A program made the position numbers and the translations under genes. A stretch of 64,000 nucleotides of DNA from Rana temporaria (Eukaryota > Chordata > Amphibia > Anura > Ranidae). Under the pieces are notes generated by a model, which saw only the letters and a list, made by a program, of their open reading frames with translations, was not told the DNA's origin and made no database searches. The stretch lies in assembly GCF_905171775.1 (NCBI RefSeq), contig NC_053499.1:81614907-81678906 (forward strand), read 5' to 3'. Shown here one piece after another: positions 22,449 through 34,131 of the stretch (positions are counted from its first letter, which is position 1; each line of letters opens with the position of its first letter).

Positions 22449-23750
22449 CCACTTCCATACCAGGTACTTACGCAGCTTCCCGCCCAAGCCAATTTTCAGC
22501 TTTCAGCACTGTCGCACTTTGAATGGCAATTGCGCGGTCATGCTACACTGTACCCAAACAAAATTGGCGTCCTTTTTTCCCCACAAATAGAGCTTTTTTT
22601 TGGTGGTATTCGATCACCTCTGCGATTTTTTTTTTTTGCGCAACAACTAAAAAAAGGCTGAAAATTTGGAAAACAAATTACGTTTTTATTTTTTTCTGTT
22701 AATTTTTTTGTAAATACGTTTTCTCTTTCAATTACGGGCACTGATATGGCGGCACTAATGGGCACCGATGAGATGGCACTGATGGACATCGATGAGGTAG
22801 TACTGACGGGCACAGATGAGGTGGCACTGATTGGCGGCGCTGGTATGCGACACTGATGGGCACACATAGGCGGCACTGATGGGCACACATAGGCGGCACT
22901 GATAGGCACACATAGGCGGCACTGATGGGCACACATAGGTGGCACTGATGGGCACACATAGGCGGCACTGATGGGCACACATAGGCGGCACTGGGCACTC
23001 ATAGGCGGCACAGATGGGCACTCATGGGCGGCACTGATGGATACTTATGGGTGGCACAGATGGGCACTGATAGGTGGGCACTGGGCATGGATGGGCACTG
23101 TGGGGTGGCACTGATGGACACTGGGGTGGCGCTGATGGACACTGGGGTGGCGCTGATGGACACTGGGGTGGCGCTGATGGACACTGGGGTGGCAGCACTG
23201 ATTTTTGCCAGGTTGCCAGTCAGTGCCCATTTGTGGGCACTGACTGGCATCTTTTTTTTTTCTTTATGCTTTTTTTTTATTTATTTTTTAGACTTTTTTT
23301 TTTTTTTTCTGTCATTTTTTTTTTTTTTTGCCCACCCTGGTGCTCCAGGGTGGGCATCCCTGGTGGTCCAGTGTGGCGATCCGTGGGGGGGATGCGCTGA
23401 TAAACAATCAGCGCTAACCCCCCCTGTCAGGAGAGCCGCCGATCGGCTATCCTCTACTCGCGTCTGTCAGACGCGAGTGAGGAAGAGCCATCGACGGCTC
23501 TTCCTGTTTACATCGTGATCAGCCGTGGTTGGACACGGCTGATCACGTGGTAAAGAGTCTCCGCCGGAGGCTCTTTACCGAGATCGGAGATGCAGGGTGT
23601 CAGACTGACACCCCGCATCACCGATCGCCGCGATGCGCGCCCCCACGGGCGCGCGCGGCATGAAATCCTGCAGGACGTTCTAGAACGTCCTGTCAGGATT
23701 TCATAACCACTTCCCGGACGTAAATCGGCCATAGGCCGGGCGGGAAGTGG
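22449..23750. mobile_element. piggyBac-like MITE (TTAA target), with minisatellites and a hairpin chain
   Basis: It is flanked by TTAA at 22445-22448 and 23751-23754. Precise removal restores the PLE-2 frame (Leu-Phe-Lys-Asp-Leu), which fixes the ends. The termini begin ccacttcc on both strands. It has no transposase. The left half is ordinary and T-rich, the centre contains two minisatellites (22850-23200), then T-runs, then about eleven consecutive hairpins (23330-23752). TTAA duplication with a CCY-type end is the piggyBac signature; the class assignment rests on that alone. Confidence 0.75.
22850..23205. repeat. Two adjacent minisatellites
   Basis: 22855-22995: about six copies of a 23-bp unit (tgggcacacataggcggcac with tga). 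23105-23200: about four copies of a 21-bp unit (ctgatggacactggggtggc plus g). They create proline/serine- or glycine-rich spurious frames on both strands. Confidence 0.9.
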
Positions 23751-23752
23751 TT
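23330..23752. repeat. Chain of consecutive perfect or near-perfect hairpins
   Basis: Stems in order: 23330-23355 (11 bp, loop tgct); 23394-23414 (8 bp); 23429-23453; 23456-23478 (11 bp around one base); 23481-23504 (9 bp); 23514-23547 (14 bp, loop gttgga); 23549-23579 (9 bp plus inner stem); 23582-23626; 23628-23658 (GC-rich); 23660-23704 (45-nt near-perfect palindrome with caggacgttctagaacgtcc inside); 23705-23752 (terminal inverted repeat). There is almost no unpaired sequence between them. Confidence 0.9.
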
Positions 23753-24922
23753 AAAGATCTCAATAAGTTTATTAGAAATCTTACGGTTCAGAGACATTTT
23801 AATATACAAGCCTCTAAAAATGTGCCACTGTTGGACACAGCTAATTTGACTTCACCCACGATTGACAACAGTACTCTTGATGATACAGATCTGTCTGCAC
23901 TGGCTTTATCAGAGGAACTATATGCTGATAATGCCTATGCTGATCTGGAGTGGCTTACTCAGCACTGTCCTACTTCACCCACAGTCAGACATACTACATT
24001 GCAGGCAAAATCGACTTTTAATCCCACATACCACAAAGGCCCGTATTTGCAAACCTTTTACCAAGTTGTATATGCAGACCTTATTAAAAAGTGTAAAGCT
24101 GATTCCCAACATGCCTATTCTAAATCCAACCTCTCACCATTAGAACTTAAGGCTCTCGAACATCTGACTCAGAACGAATTAATAGTCATTAAACCTGCCG
24201 ATAAGGGGGGCAGCATAGTGATTCAGGATAGAACTGACTATGCCCGTGAATCACATAGATTATTGTCTGACACTAAGACCTATTCAGCACTTCCTAGTGA
24301 CCCCCACCTCTCAGTTTGCCCTTGAAGCTATGAACCTTGCTGACCGAGCTCTCAAGGACAATATTATTTCAAAATCTGAAGCCACATTTTTAATTAAGAA
24401 TTTTTATAAAGTCCCCTATTTTTATCATTTACCGAAAGTCCATAAAGATCTTACCAACCCCCCTGGCCGCCCTATAGTAGAGGCCATGGATAGTGTCACT
24501 AGTGGCTTTTCTATTTATATCGATCAATTTCTCCAGCCCTTGGCACAAGATCTTCCCTCTTACATACGGGATGGTTCTCATTTGCTTGAGATGCTTAAAC
24601 ATTACACCTGGGAAGACAACTATTGGTGGCTTTCTCTTGATGTGTCATCTCTATACACATCAATTCCCCATGAGATAGGCTTGAGGGCCACCAAACAATT
24701 TTTGGTCAAAGATCCCCTAATTAATTCCCGACAAATCAATTTTATACTAGAATCCCTAATGTTCTGTTTAAAACATAACTACATTGAGTCAGATGGAACA
24801 CATTATCTACAAGTCCATGGCACAGCTATGGGGGAAAACTTTGCCCCCAGCTATGCCAACCTCACAATGGGGTTTTGGGAGAGCATGTACCTTGCAGCTG
24901 ACCACCCCTTTGCCGCCCAGGT

Positions 24923-24936
24923 GGTGTACTAGGGTC
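24923..24936. repeat. Left TSD of the fold-back element
   Basis: ggtgtactagggtc, repeated at 26650-26663, directly before the YIDD motif of PLE-2. Confidence 0.85.
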
Positions 24937-26649
24937 CAAAAAAATATAGCAAAAAATATTGCGCAAACCACAAGTGGTCGTGGATCAGGCTGCCAACATA
25001 ACAAAGCAGGATACTTCGTGAAAAACAGTGTGGAAAAAATGTAGCGCCAAAAATTTAAAATAATAATAAATCTCCTGAAAGGATGATGTGAAAGTGCTTA
25101 TGACAATCAAACGACTGATGACAATAATTGCTCTAGTGACATAAAAATGATATATACAAAACCTGTGAGGTAAGATCAAAACAGATGCCACTCAGTTATG
25201 AATACCAATGTGAATGGTGCAAAATAACATGATAAGTTATCTGATCAAATATAAAAATGAGATAGAGCATCTAGTCTCTCATAAACACCCACTGGGTGTT
25301 GGATGAAAAAATGCCGGTGCAAAATCCATACAAATGTGAACTAAAAAGTCCTTTGGAAGTACATGTAAGTTTCTTCAGATATTGGGGTGGAGCATGTGAT
25401 CTTCAACACAAATAACTCTCTTCAAACTTGGACAACAATTATAAAGATGGGTACTCTTACCAGAAAAGGTGGACCCTCAGCCTCACCATACGGTGGGAGG
25501 GTCGTCAAGGCTTTAACAGACTGCCGTCTGAATCTGGGAGTCTCCCCTTGGGATGATACGGTCCAAAGATGACCATGCAAAGTCTTGATTGTCCGGAGAG
25601 AGTGTTGTAGATGAAAGTCAGCCCGTCAAGGTTGCTCCAAACATCCCGATTGTTATGCAAAAAGAGAACAATATAGAGGTGCTCCTCATAGTGTAAAAAG
25701 TAATTTATTTAAAAACTTTTTCAAAAATTGCACACACAGTGGCAAAAAATAAAATGAAAATAAAAATGAAAGTGAAAAGCTAGCAAAGCCACACTTAAGT
25801 GAACAGTTGTAAAACAGCAGCAGACTAAAAAAATTCAGTAAAAAAACACAACAAATGAAAAAAGCAGCAAGCGCTCCCACCTTGAAAGGTAAAGGAGAAT
25901 TTCCAAAAAAGTCAGCAGTAGAGTAAGAGAGCTATCACCCGACCGGTTTCGTCATGAGAGGACTTCAACTGGGGTTTTCTTTTTACACTATGAGGAGCAC
26001 CTCTATATTGTTCTCTTTTTGCATAACAATCCGGATGTTTGGAGCAACCTTGACGGGCTGACTTTCATCTACAACACTCTCTCCGGACAATCAAGACTTT
26101 GCATGGTCATCTTTGGACCGTATCATCCCAAGGGGAGACTCCCAGATTCAGACGGCAGTCTGTTAAAGCCTTGACGACCCTCCCACCGTATGGTGAGGCT
26201 GAGGGTCCACCTTTTCTGGTAAGAGTACCCATCTTTATAATTGTTGTCCAAGTTTGAAGAGAGTTATTTGTGTTGAAGATCACATGATCCACCCCAATAT
26301 CTGAAGAAACATACATGTACTTCCAAAGGACTTTTTAGTTCACATTTGTATGGATTTTGCACCTGCATTTTTTCATCCAACACCCAGTGGGTGTTTATGA
26401 GAGACTAGATGCTCTATCTCATTTTTATATTTGATCAGATAACTTATCATGTTATTTTGCACCATTCACATTGGTATTTATAACTGAGTGGCATCTGTTT
26501 TGATCTTACCTCACAGGTTTTGTATATATAATTTTTATGTCACTAGAGCAATTATTGTCATCAGTCGTTTGATTGTCATAAGCACTTTCACATCATCCTT
26601 TCAGGAGATTTATTATTATTTTAAATTTTTGGCGCTACATTTTTTCCAC
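24937..26649. mobile_element. Fold-back element with 671-bp inverted arms (non-autonomous, PLE-like)
   Basis: Between the 14-bp TSDs lie a 93-bp one-sided tail (24937-25029), arm 25030-25700, a 278-bp A/T-rich spacer (25701-25978) and arm 25979-26649. The arms are equal in length and differ at few bases. The spacer holds a hammerhead-like core on the minus strand and AATAAATTA just before the left arm. No coding capacity is seen; small frames in the arms are mirror images. TSD length, one-sided tail and arm layout match PLE-1, so a PLE-mobilised derivative is inferred. Confidence 0.75.
25937..25976 (-). ncRNA. Hammerhead-like remnant in the fold-back spacer
   Basis: The minus strand reads GTTGAAG, a GTC...GAC stem, GAAA, palindromic ACCGGT and GTC. 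The 3' half (GAAACCGGTC) equals the PLE-1 hammerhead, but the CUGANGA box is altered, so it is probably inactive. Confidence 0.4.
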
Positions 26650-27974
26650 GGTGTACTAGGGTCGATATATTGACGACATAGTGATCATCTGGGGTGGCAC
26701 AGCTGATGATATCACTGGCTTTGTGCAATATTGCAATTTAAACACTTTGGGCCTATATTTTACCCACGTGGCTGACCCACATACCCTAGCATTCTTAGAC
26801 CTTGAACTTTGCCACGAGAAAGGTACTATCTATGCAAACAACTTTAACAAACCTACAGCAGGGAACCCATTCATTCATTACAAGAGTTGCCACCATCCTA
26901 GATGGGTTAATAACATCCCCTGCAGTCAGTTCTGTCACCTACGTAGGAACTTCACCAAAGATTCAGATTTTGAGGCCCATGGCCAATTGCTCTCCCAGAA
27001 GTTTTTAGAGAAAGGTTATCCCAACGCACTTATTAGTGATGCTTTTAACAATTATCGCAACCCAACTACAGGCCCACGAATTCCACCACCTGTTACTAAG
27101 CCTCCCACACGTTTTATTACACAGTTCCATGACAAGTACAAAAACATGGAAAAGATTTTAGCGGCACACTGGCCCATTCTAGTTGAGGACCCTCATTTGA
27201 TAACTACCATTGAAACAAACCCAAAATTGCATACAGAAAATGTAGAAATATAAAGAGCAAAATCGCACCCAGTAAAAGTAAAAATAAGTCAGTCCAACTC
27301 TCTCATCACGACTAGTACTCATACCCCTTAGAGGGATGTACCAGTGTAAAAAAAACACTCTGTTTGACTTGTCAGTTTATACACCATTGTCAAAAAACTT
27401 TTTCCGTTAAAGGGAAAAGTTATACACTTAAGGAATTTTATAATTGTTCTACAGAGTTTGTTGTGTACTGCCTCACCTGTCCTTGCAGGCTCTTTTATGT
27501 CGGCAGGACAATTATGGCACTTAGGGCATGTTTCAGCGAGCACAGGCGGTTTATCAAAAAGGGCCGTGACCACCACAGTGTTCCTAAGCACTTCCTCACC
27601 CACCATGACCAATCTACAGCTGGTCTTAAGGTGTGGGTGGTTGAGTCCATCCCTGCCATCTACACTGCTGCTGAACGGTACAAACGCCTGTGTCAGCAAG
27701 AAACTTATTGGATATATTCCCTGGGCACTCTTGCCCCTGGGGGGGTTGAACGAGGAGATTGAGGTTCACACATTGTTGTGAACTCAATTTTTATTTTGTG
27801 TAGATATGTCTTATCCTCCTTCCTTCCCTTATATGCTAATGTGTGTATTTTGTGTATGTAAGTGTGCATCTATCATGCCTCTTCTACACATTTAGATGCA
27901 TACCTATATGTGTACACGTGCATGCATATGTGTATGCACACCCACTATGTGTATCCCTTGCACAGCATAGTATA

Positions 27975-28092
<118 letters not shown>

Positions 28093-28302
28093 TTTCCTCT
28101 ATGTGTGGTAAATTACCTAATTACCCCATGACCCTTACCTGTACAGAGTTCCTCTGTAATAATTACAACTACGGTTTTAGCATTTCTTCTTTTTACTTCA
28201 TTTTGCCTATATTTTATAATCCTTTGGTGTTACCCAATTATAGTGATATTTTGTCCGTTTTCTAGCTGATATTAATCATGTATTAATTGAGTATGTGATC
28301 AC

Positions 28303-28410
28303 CCATGGCTACATCACCCTGAAAGCACCTGATCTCGAAAGCTATGCAGGATCAGCTCTGGTTAGTACCTGGATGGGAGACCGCCTGGGAATACCAGGTG
28401 CTGTAGGCTT
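28303..28410 (+). pseudogene. 5S rRNA-derived segment
   Basis: It matches vertebrate 5S rRNA from its 5' region (ggctacatcaccctgaa) to its end (aataccaggtgctgtaggct). The middle is 11 bases shorter, as if the two neighbouring GATCTCG copies had recombined. The internal-element region (ggatgggagaccgcctggg) and C-box region are intact; the A box is changed (agctatgcaggatcagc). No T-run terminator follows. Continuous non-5S sequence runs on to the PLE-2 pLTR. It may be a 5S-derived SINE head, a retropseudogene, or a captured pol III promoter in the PLE. Confidence 0.85.
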
Positions 28411-28795
28411 CTGAGCATCCTCCCCATGTGTCTCTATAGCTCACCATCAGGCCAATAGAAGGAGCAGTGGCTCAGAGCGCGTAGCCCAATCAGCCTTTGT
28501 TCTCCCTGTCTGACCCTCCTCCCGGAAGTGTTCCTTGGAAGTAATCACGTGGCCTGTCACGTGACCTGTGAGGCTGGAACAGACTTCATCCTGATGGCCA
28601 CAGGAAAGGCCTGAAGACTCCACACATTCTGCTTTCTTAACTTCTAAAGCAGCCCATGGATCCGGGACGAGGACTACAGGATGTTACAGATGAGCCTTCT
28701 TTCCTTACCTTCTTGTAAGTGTGTTTTGTACAATGTGTCATTAAAAGAACCTCTTTAATATTGCACTTAGGTGGCGCTTCCTTTCTCTACCCCTC
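28411..28795 (+). repeat. PLE-2 3' end with pLTR copy (repeat part 28623-28797)
   Basis: 28411-28622 is GC-richer with cggaagtgttcc and cacgtg motifs, and has no counterpart in the left copy. 28623-28797 repeats 20702-20876. The right TSD (28796-28808) follows. Confidence 0.75.
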
Positions 28796-28808
28796 TTCTC
28801 AAGGCATA

Positions 28809-29813
28809 GGTCTTGCTTTGGTGAGTGATGAGTAGTTTGGTGGGGAATCCCCATTTGTAGGGGATTTTGTGGTTCTGGAGGGCTTTAGTGATGGTTGCGA
28901 TCTGCCTGCGATTTTCCATAGTCGCTTTGGAGAGGTCGGCATAGAGATTTATAGCGTAAAAGGGTTCAGGGAGTCTAGCCATGCGTTTTGCAGCATACAT
29001 AATGCGGTCCTTGACCGTGAAAAAATGGATGCAGGCTAGAACATCTCTAGGTGCAGATGGTGGCAGATGGAGGGGTTTAGGGAGACGGTGTGCTCTGTCA
29101 ATCTCCAGATCGCGATCAGTCAGCTCGGGGATTATTGTGCGCATGAAAGATTGCAAGAACTTTGTCAGATCAGGTGGTTGGACTGATTTCAGTATATTGC
29201 GGAATTTGATATTATTTCTGCGAGCGCGGTCCTCGAGGTCTGCTAACTTGAGGCAAATTATTTGGATTTCATCCTCATGGTCAGTGACTGCATCCACCAT
29301 TTCATTGTGAGCTGTGTACGGCTCATCCACTCTGGTTTCTAAAGCGTTAATACTCTGGTCATGCTGTTGTACAGAAACAGACAATGAGGATACAGCTGTA
29401 GATAGGTCAGTGTACAGAGTCTGCCTCAGAGACAAGAGCATGTTCTTCATTGTCTGTTCTGACAGTGGCTGGTCTGAAGCAGGGAATAAGTCAAGCGTTG
29501 ATGGTTGCTGAGAGAGAGAGAAGAGGCAGGAGGCTGTGCTGCCCTGACCGTGCTCTGGCCCTTCCGTTCTCAGTCTTGATTTGACAAGGCTGGCTGTGGA
29601 GGGTGAGTTAGGGGGAGAGGACTCACCGTTGTTGCCTGTGGGGGAGATCATCCCTGAGAGCAGCTGGTACGGCTGGTCAGGATGGAGAAGGGAGAGCCGC
29701 GCTGTGTTTTCCTGGGTCCCGCCCGTGCCATCTTGTCTGCTGTGGAGGCTGGAGGGGGGATAGTACTCCGTGAGTTTCCGAGGAAGTTTAAACTCCTTCC
29801 TCCATTTGGACAT
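28809..29813 (-). pseudogene. LINE-1 ORF1 (L1-type RNA-binding protein), 3' truncated by PLE-2
   Basis: It starts at ATG 29813 (MSKWRKEFKLPRKLTEYYPP). A long heptad-like coiled coil follows (SLSVSVQQHDQSINALETRV to KLADLEDRARRNN). Then come an RRM-like part (FRNILKSVQPPDL, DLEIDRAHRLPKP) and a C-terminal domain (NRRQIATITKALQNHKIPYK). This is the order of L1 ORF1p: coiled-coil trimer, RRM, CTD. The frame is open until PLE-2 interrupts it at KTYALRR; the last 40 codons lie at 20594-20463. Strictly, 28797-28808 reads into PLE-2. Confidence 0.82.
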
Positions 29814-29958
29814 CGCTGTCAGGATCCTCGTGTGTTGCGGGAGTGAGGAGGAACGATCGTGACCCTGTTTGGGGTGGTTAGATTGCCGCTGTAGCCGGGT
29901 TTTCTGCGGAGCTGTGGGATCAAGCAGCCATTCACTCGCGCCGCTAAGCCACGCCCCC

Positions 29959-30770
29959 AAACCCTATTAAATTCTATGGGAGCTGATGAACAGGAAAAAT
30001 CAAAAGTGCCCATTTTAAAGGCTTATATGCAAGTAATTGGCCATAAAATGGGTATGGGGTTCCGGATACTGCCCCAAGGGACATGTATCAATAACATAAA
30101 AAAGAGCAGTGATTTTATTATGCTTAAATTGCAACAATAAAAATGGAAAATTAATTTAAATATAGTGCCTGGGGGTTCCCTTAAGGTACCTGTAAAGTGG
30201 CGCATCTGTAGAATGCATTAAACACGCTACAGTAAAAATGAGTCAAATCCCTTTTAAAATGACTCAAAGTTACAATTGCTGCCACCCGGCTATTGAAGAA
30301 ATAAAGAAAAAAAAGCAGGGGGTCTCCCAGTGTGGGGTTTTCGGGTCTGATATTGATTTGGAGGGGAACCCCACTGCAAAAAAACAAAACAAAAAACAGC
30401 TTGGGGTCCCCCCAAATCCATGCCAGACCCTTATCTGGGCATGCAGCCTGGCAGGTCAGAAATGAGGGGGGGATGAGCGAGCCCCCCCTCTTGAACCATA
30501 CCAGGCTATATGCCCGCAACATGGGGGGTGGGTGCTTTGGGGCAGATCTTTCAGAAGTTCGCCCCCCTCCTCCTTCCCCCGCAGCCAGGCCATTCAGAAA
30601 GCACAGCACATATTGTGCATGCACATTAGGGAACCGGCTGTGAAGCCACAAGGCAATGGTGGTGGCAACACCCATTAAGTATAAATGGTTCTGTACTCTG
30701 CCTCTCAACCCCAAGAACAGTCTCAGCCCCTCTGGCACACCTTGTTGGAATATTAGTGCGACAACACCAA
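29959..30770. mobile_element. Old dispersed repeat interrupted by LINE-1 (right part)
   Basis: It begins with the LINE-1 right TSD (29959-29975) and contains cttatatgcaagtaattggc, ggggacatgtatcaat-like text and ggggtccccccaaatccatg, phrases I associate with a repeat common in frogs. Together with 16620-16702 it forms one element. No ORF is credible. Class uncertain, probably a non-autonomous DNA transposon. Confidence 0.45.
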
Positions 30771-32996
30771 TAAAAGACACACGTTATGCTAAAACACAGA
30801 AATTGTTTTTACTGTGAAGTTTCTGTCAAACTTGCACTAACAGACAGTAGAGGTATATTTCAAGTTAATTAACTGGAGCGTAATGACTGAGGATCAAAAG
30901 CAATATAACTCAATATTACGGTCAGGCTGATTTCAGGGGATTCCTCAATGGCAAATTGAAATAACCACAATAGCAGAGGCAAACACTTTAATAACAACAG
31001 ATCACAAATGGCAAACTTCATACCGGATTGGTCACCTATTCAATAAGGTTTGGCTCTATGAGTCCAGGCAGGAGGCGAACAGAGGAATGACCCTCACTTA
31101 TATCAGACCCCTCGACACCACAGGCCCACAAAATAGAAACACAAAACCTGTTTCAGTGATCAAGGGCTTAACTCTCAAGACAAACTACCATGGTCATGCA
31201 TAACATATACTGAGCCCTGAATATGGATGCATGTCCATATGGTCTACAAGTGCAAGTGACTGCTCACCAATCCTGCGATCAGGGTCCAGGTGAAATGTCC
31301 TGGAATAGGGAGGCTCTTAAGGTAGCCCGACTGGCTACCTCACAACTGGATGCTTCACGCTGTCGGTGCAGGTGCGCCTGGATATGAACCAGGGATCTCT
31401 CTCTCTCAGGTGGGATGTTCCCCCCGACTGGCCATGGATGCCTGGCAGGAATGATACGCCAACCTGGGAGGCACCCTCTCCCTAGGTCTGGTCTTCTCCT
31501 CTGCCTTGTGGTGTCTCATTTCCCCAGGTTGACAAGATGGAGTCCTTTCCTTTCTTTAATCCTGAGGGCAGCTGGTTTGTGTAGGTCTGTCTGCATAGAA
31601 AGCTATGGGGCCATTTTGTATTGGGGACTACATGTCACAAGATGCATTGCTGAAGTACTCCTTGAGTGTCATTGGTTACCTCCGCCTGCCAATGAGTAAG
31701 TAGGGAAGGGAGCAGAGTGAGCTGCTCTGTCTGTGTGTGTCTCTCACTCACTGCACAGTGAGAAGAGGAGAAGGAGGGGGAATTCCACCGCATGAGCTGA
31801 CAGGCTGTGCTTCCCTTGTGAGAGCCTGTTTGCCTGTGTTAATCCTGGTGGCGGCCAGAGAAAGATGTGGGCCCACGGGGCACCTGCTAAACTTGTTATA
31901 CTTACTGTGGAACATAAGGGGTTAATCCTCTGAATTGTGTAAAAAGGCTGCTTGATCTTGTATGCACAGATTCTGCTCTTCTTCCACTGACTCCAGACAA
32001 GACAGAGCCTTTGGAGTCAGGCTGCACATGCTCAGTTTGGTGTTTATTGCTAGAGAGTTTTTTTTTCCTTGGGAGAGTGCATGTGATCAGCACAGGGCCA
32101 GGGGTCCTGGATCCTTATAGGACAGCCCAGTGCAGTATGAAAACTGCTCCTACAAGTTTTACCAGGAACTGATAGAAGTCATAAGACTGCTTTATAATTC
32201 TGATGAGAAAAGTTATTTAGCTTATTACTAAAATAATTGCATTTCCATGTTCTGTGTACTGTGGGAGACCCTATATAGCGAATTCAGGGTCCTGTGTTTA
32301 GTAACACATTAAGTGCCATAATCAGAAACAACTGTACAAAATATTTTGATTATTGTTTTTTTTTATATGCTGAACAAGTTTCTTACAACTATCACTATAG
32401 CTTAAAACTTTGTTGTTTAAGGTTCAATAATAATTATTCATTCTGAGTGGAGTAAAAAAAATCTTATTTACTTTCTTATTATTTTTTCCTCTCTTTTCAT
32501 GTTCCCCTTATAAATTTGATCATAAGGTCAGGCAAATATTTGATAGCGTGCTTTGACATTTGAAGTAATACATTTAAATTAAAATGTGAGCTTCTTATGT
32601 TTGAAAAGGTGAGGATACATACAAAGAGCAGTCACAGGGTATCTACATACATTTTGTAAGCGTACAGAAGAAAATTAGATACCAAAAAAATTGTATATAC
32701 ATAAATACACCTATATGACATATGATAAAAACTATTTTTAACAGAATTATTTATTACCAAAAGTGTTTTTCTGTACTAGAAACCATGGGTAGGCATATAC
32801 TTGTAGCTAGAAATGACCTTTACAGTTACGGGACAGTGCAGGTAATAGACTTGTAGTGACAGCGATAAACCATGCACGATGTCTCGTGCATGAGACACAC
32901 AAGTTCAGTCCACAAAGGTTTGTCCTACACTTTTAATTAGCAAAGAAATTACTATTTGAATGTAGGAGGGCTTTGTAATGATAGTCCATAGCATTA

Positions 32997-33000
<4 letters not shown>
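30771..33000. other. Gene-free region
   Basis: No coding signal above chance. Positions 31970-32330 (gactccagacaagacagagc ... gaattcagggtcctg) look like a dispersed frog repeat from memory, but no second copy is in the window. The rest is A/T-rich with no visible inverted repeats. Confidence 0.5.

Positions 33001-33059
<59 letters not shown>
33001..33059. repeat. (TA)n microsatellite
   Basis: About 29 AT units. Confidence 0.95.
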
Positions 33060-33062
<3 letters not shown>

Positions 33063-33929
33063 TGTTTGAGCTACTAACTAAATTATTTTTAGTTCCTGAT
33101 TTACAGGGTGCCCCCTAACAGGTTTCCTAAATAAACAGGTCACATGTGTTTATTTTATTTGTGCACCTACTGCCATTTTTATGCATTCCAGTTCCTATGT
33201 TTTTCTGCATAATTGAGTCACCTAGCCTTGTTTCCACATCAGAGGTATGTTTTTTTTGCCCCAATTCTTTCATGAAGATCACTTCTGGTCAGACTTCTCT
33301 GGACAGTAGATGGGTTTCCACTGGTTTCTCTCAGATCTGTCCTGATGACACTGCTGGACATTTTCCCATGTTGAAGGAAAGTAAGCATAAGGTGCCTTTT
33401 ATCTGCTACATACAATTTTCTTAGCCGACCACTGCATCTAGAGACCTCAGCATTGCCCATTTCATTGTGCTTCTTCAAAATAGCTTGAACTACCCATCTT
33501 GAATCCCCAGTCTGATTTGAAATCTTTGCCTGAGAAAAATCTTGCTAATGCATTATAGCTGCCTTGTGTGCTCAGTCTTGTTATGGTATATGAGTTTGGC
33601 TGCTCCTCATTCATCCTACATTGGAAAAATTGATGATCATTAGCACCTGCTTGATGTAACTGGGTAATTATGCACGACTCTGAGCCTGGGTTCACACTTG
33701 TCCAACAAACGCTCTGACATTGGGAGCTCATGTCGCATGACGTGTAAAAATCAATGGTAAGTAGAGTTGTAGAGCAAAAACACCAATTAGGAATGAATAA
33801 CCATCAGCAACCGAGTCCCTATAGAAACATAATTTAGAAAGATTTCCTTGAAACAAGGAGAGGTTGTGGGACTTTAATTGAAGCCTAATGGATGAATGTT
33901 GAATATATCAATATATATATATATATAGG
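33060..33929. other. Gene-free region with a MITE end fragment
   Basis: No gene. gcctgggttcacact near 33687 matches the terminal text of the repeat ending at 37773 (reverse complement), so a degraded MITE end is likely here. Confidence 0.4.
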
Positions 33930-34131
33930 CTTGGTCAAACCTCAGTCATTAAAGTCATACCAACAATTTTCTTTTATATCAAAAATGTATTCTTACAAAA
34001 AATATAGAAAAAGTACAAAATAAATAATAAACAATACATAATGAATATTTAGTGCATATTAAAAACATTCAGACTAGAGTATATAAATGGTACTGCACAT
34101 GCAAGATGATGCAGATGATCTTCATCACAAC

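Larger units (their letters stand above)
22340..27762 (+). pseudogene. PLE-2 ORF2: RT and GIY-YIG, split by two insertions
   Basis: Reading resumes across inserts. 22340-22448 gives KIYNLSCTELTPYD. After the TTAA element the frame continues at 23755 with DLNKFIRNLTVQ. Further features are the DKG motif (IKPADKGGSIVIQ, about 24190), a frameshift near 24300, RT motifs PGRPIVEAMDS, LSLDVSSLYTSIP and VHGTAMGENFAPSYANL, and then the fold-back insertion. The catalytic YIDDIVIIW is at 26664 onward, the CCHH-like segment is near 27350, and the GIY-YIG domain is VVYCLTCPCRLFYVGRT at about 27450. Further stops lie at 27250-27360. The product would be an RT-endonuclease; this copy is inactive. Confidence 0.8.

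Noticed and set aside
22538..23250. Repetitive Cys/Pro/Ile or Gly/Trp/His frames that look like secreted repeat proteins
   Set aside because: They come from the 23-bp and 21-bp minisatellites on both strands and lack a start or signal peptide.
22449..23750. A CRISPR-like array in the short regular repeats
   Set aside because: The repeats are head-to-tail minisatellites without spacers, in a eukaryotic transposon.
28261..28440. A functional 5S rRNA gene
   Set aside because: The 11-base internal deletion, altered A box and missing T-run terminator argue against a working gene.
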